A stretch of 7,641 nt of DNA from Nitrospirota bacterium (GTDB lineage: Bacteria > Nitrospirota_A > Leptospirillia > Leptospirillales > Leptospirillaceae): contig JAKCCY010000126.1 of the NCBI GenBank assembly GCA_021838765.1, positions 1-7,641 on the forward strand. Direction: 5' to 3'. The notes beneath the pieces were generated by a model. The model was not told where the DNA came from. It ran no database searches and was given only the letters and a program-made list of their open reading frames with translations. Below are positions 6,783 to 7,641 of the stretch, in pieces; the first letter of the stretch is position 1; every line of letters begins with the position of its first letter. Made by a program: the position numbers and the translations under genes.

Positions 6783-7387
6783 GAATGCTCCGTCTTTTCC
6801 CGAAGACTGTGGTTGATCAGTTTTCTGGCGGCATCCACCGCAAAAGAAACAATTTCCGGATCCTGATGAATATAGGACTGGGTCATGGAACCATCCCAAA
6901 GAATCATCAACTGTCGGGCAAGAAGCTCCGGACTGTCTGCTCCGGACTCTTTTGCTATTTCAAGAAAGGTTTCCTGGATCATTTGCTTGTGTTTGGCAAC
7001 CCTTGCGTGAATGGGATCTGCTGGTTTTGCCCTCTCTATCGCCGCGTTGATGAATGCGCACCCCCGGAAGCTCTCTTCGTTGACGATATCTTGCAGGATC
7101 AGGAATAGTGCCAGAAGCCGTGACTTTGGAGTGTGGCTTCCGGAAAGGGCGTTCCCGATTGCCTCGATCCTTTGCTCAGAGATATGGTCGAGTACGGCCA
7201 GAATAAGATCGTCCTTGGAGGAAAAATGATGATACAGGGACATTCTGGCCACCCCGGCTTTCTTGATGACCTCGTTAATGCCGACATTGGCAATTCCATG
7301 GAGGTAAAAAAGATTGGCGGCCGTTTCGAGAATGCGCGTCCGAACTACGTTGGAGGGAGTCCTTCCGGGATGACTGGGCTTTTTCAT
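6779..7387 (-). CDS. TetR/AcrR-family transcriptional repressor
   Basis: The protein has 202 residues, typical for the family. The N-terminal DNA-binding domain (about 15-62) has the classic pattern: RILETAANLFYLHGI, then a helix-turn-helix around 36-55 ending in SLYHHFSSKDDL. The ligand domain contains RGCAFINAAIE (Cys110), a signature of the TetR subgroup whose C-terminal domain begins with a GCxFxNA motif. Such proteins repress their own operon until a small ligand binds. The gene is first in an operon with the MFS transporter, overlapping it by 4 bases. A palindrome 18 bases upstream is the likely operator. No Shine-Dalgarno is visible before ATG 7387, and the candidate -10 box is so close that the message may be nearly leaderless; no better start exists nearby. 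The ligand is unknown. Confidence 0.92.
   Translation of the reverse strand: MKKPSHPGRTPSNVVRTRILETAANLFYLHGIANVGINEVIKKAGVARMSLYHHFSSKDDLILAVLDHISEQRIEAIGNALSGSHTPKSRLLALFLILQDIVNEESFRGCAFINAAIERAKPADPIHARVAKHKQMIQETFLEIAKESGADSPELLARQLMILWDGSMTQSYIHQDPEIVSFAVDAARKLINHSLREKTEHS
6788..6791 (-). promoter_or_regulatory. Ribosome binding site GGAG for the MFS gene
   Basis: GGAG on the minus strand lies 5 bases before GTG 6782, inside the last codons of the repressor gene. With the GTGA stop/start overlap it supports translational coupling and decides the start of the transporter. Confidence 0.6.
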
Positions 7388-7397
7388 GCGTTCAATG

Positions 7398-7424
7398 ATA
7401 ATAGATAGACTGGTCTATATTCAA
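7398..7424 (-). promoter_or_regulatory. Candidate promoter of the tetR-MFS operon
   Basis: On the minus strand, TTGAAT (7424-7419) and TATTAT (7403-7398) resemble -35 and -10 boxes. The 15-base spacer is short; shifting the -35 by one or two bases gives 16-17. The predicted transcript would begin within a few bases of the ATG. The spacer is almost filled by the palindrome, as expected for a self-repressed TetR promoter. Confidence 0.42.
7405..7418. promoter_or_regulatory. Probable TetR operator ATAGACTGGTCTAT
   Basis: ATAGAC and GTCTAT are perfect inverted 6-base arms around a 2-base centre, 18 bases upstream of the repressor ATG and between the candidate -35 and -10 boxes. Size, symmetry and position are typical for TetR-family self-regulation. 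A partial copy (AGACTGG) occurs at 7460-7466 and might be a weaker half-site. Confidence 0.62.
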
Positions 7425-7438
7425 TACTCTTTGGAAGA

Positions 7439-7641
7439 TCACCAAAAACGATCCTGATCAGACTGGATTGCCTTGTGAAAGACTCTCTCCTTATCAGCCA
7501 TATCCTCTTGAACATCTGCCCGGGCATTCCCCTTCTTAGCCCGAAGGGCAAGAGGGGATCAAGCGGGCGGTTTTGTTTTTCTTCTTCCTGCTTTTTCAGT
7601 CGTTCCCTGAGCTTCCACATAGCGTCGGACCGTTTCGAGTG
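7439..7641 (-). pseudogene. Coding-like relic at the right edge, unidentified, with an in-frame TGA
   Basis: Two minus-strand frames look coding here. Frame A enters from the edge at 7639 (LETVRRYVEAQGTTEKAG), meets TGA at 7561-7559, then continues open to TGA 7441-7439 (ending VFHKAIQSDQDRFW), with many codons starting with G as in real genes. Frame B is open from the edge to 7384, with Met at 7620 (MWKLRERLKKQEEEKQNRPL), and its stop overlaps the repressor ATG as ATGA, but its second half runs through the promoter and operator. A gene truncated or frameshifted near 7560 would explain both. TVRRY recalls helix-turn-helix segments of transposases and recombinases, but this is too short to assign. 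No product is proposed. Confidence 0.25.
7529..7557. repeat. Strong hairpin next to a TGA codon
   Basis: Read on the minus strand, CCCCT-CTT-GCCC pairs with GGGC-AAG-AGGGG around a TTC loop, giving 12 pairs with two single-base bulges. It starts 1 base after the minus-strand TGA at 7559-7561. No T-run follows on the minus strand; on the + strand a T-rich stretch follows only after 13 bases. It could be a worn terminator of the relic gene. A 10-base palindrome (TGCCCGGGCA, 7517-7526) lies beside it. Confidence 0.5.

Noticed and set aside
6783..6899. N-terminal extension of the MFS protein to an upstream start at 6899
   Set aside because: The 39 extra residues are polar and Cys-rich and lie inside the repressor gene; GTG 6782 has a GGAG site and the GTGA overlap.
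1..7641. tRNA, rRNA, CRISPR arrays, intact insertion sequences or attachment sites
   Set aside because: No repeated spacer pattern, no cloverleaf or rRNA-like sequence, and no transposase with terminal repeats was seen; the TVRRY fragment at the right edge is too short to call a mobile element.

Overview
The window reads as ordinary bacterial chromosome of moderately high GC. It is dense and has short gaps, and most starts have Shine-Dalgarno sequences. Nothing fixes the taxon. The mix of CHASE3/GAF hybrid kinases, HD-GYP regulators and a divergent enolase would suit an environmental Gram-negative, for example Nitrospirota such as Leptospirillum or a deltaproteobacterium, but that is a weak inference.

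Left block (1-4149, + strand) is a signalling module. It holds the 3' part of a membrane hybrid histidine kinase (CHASE3 tail, one TM helix, GAF, HisKA, HATPase, two receiver domains), a single-domain DivK-like response regulator, and a receiver-HD-GYP protein predicted to degrade cyclic di-GMP. The last two overlap by 8 bases and are surely co-transcribed. A structured non-coding stretch of about 400 bases separates them from the kinase gene. No DNA-binding output domain and no HPt domain is visible, so the readout is probably post-translational, through cyclic di-GMP and protein contacts. The first receiver of the kinase has lost its phospho-acceptor Asp (Glu in its place) and part of its acidic pocket, so it looks like a pseudo-receiver.

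Middle (4235-5530, + strand) is an enolase with all catalytic and Mg-binding residues. Its active-site loop is unusual and one residue longer than normal. Its context, between signalling and efflux genes, would suit a second, accessory enolase copy.

Right block (5574-7387, - strand, convergent with enolase) is a TetR-family repressor followed, with a 4-base GTGA overlap, by a YbfB/YjiJ-type MFS transporter. A perfect 6+2+6 palindrome sits in front of the repressor gene, exactly between candidate -35 and -10 boxes, and is probably its operator. This is a standard self-regulated efflux operon.

The last 200 bases hold short coding-like relics in two minus-strand frames, an in-frame TGA and a strong hairpin. 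They may be the decayed end of a gene lying mostly beyond the window.

I do not see a clearly new biological system. The points most worth checking are the pseudo-receiver kinase paired with the cyclic di-GMP output, the structured leader before the response regulator, the divergent enolase loop, and the odd sequence at the right edge.
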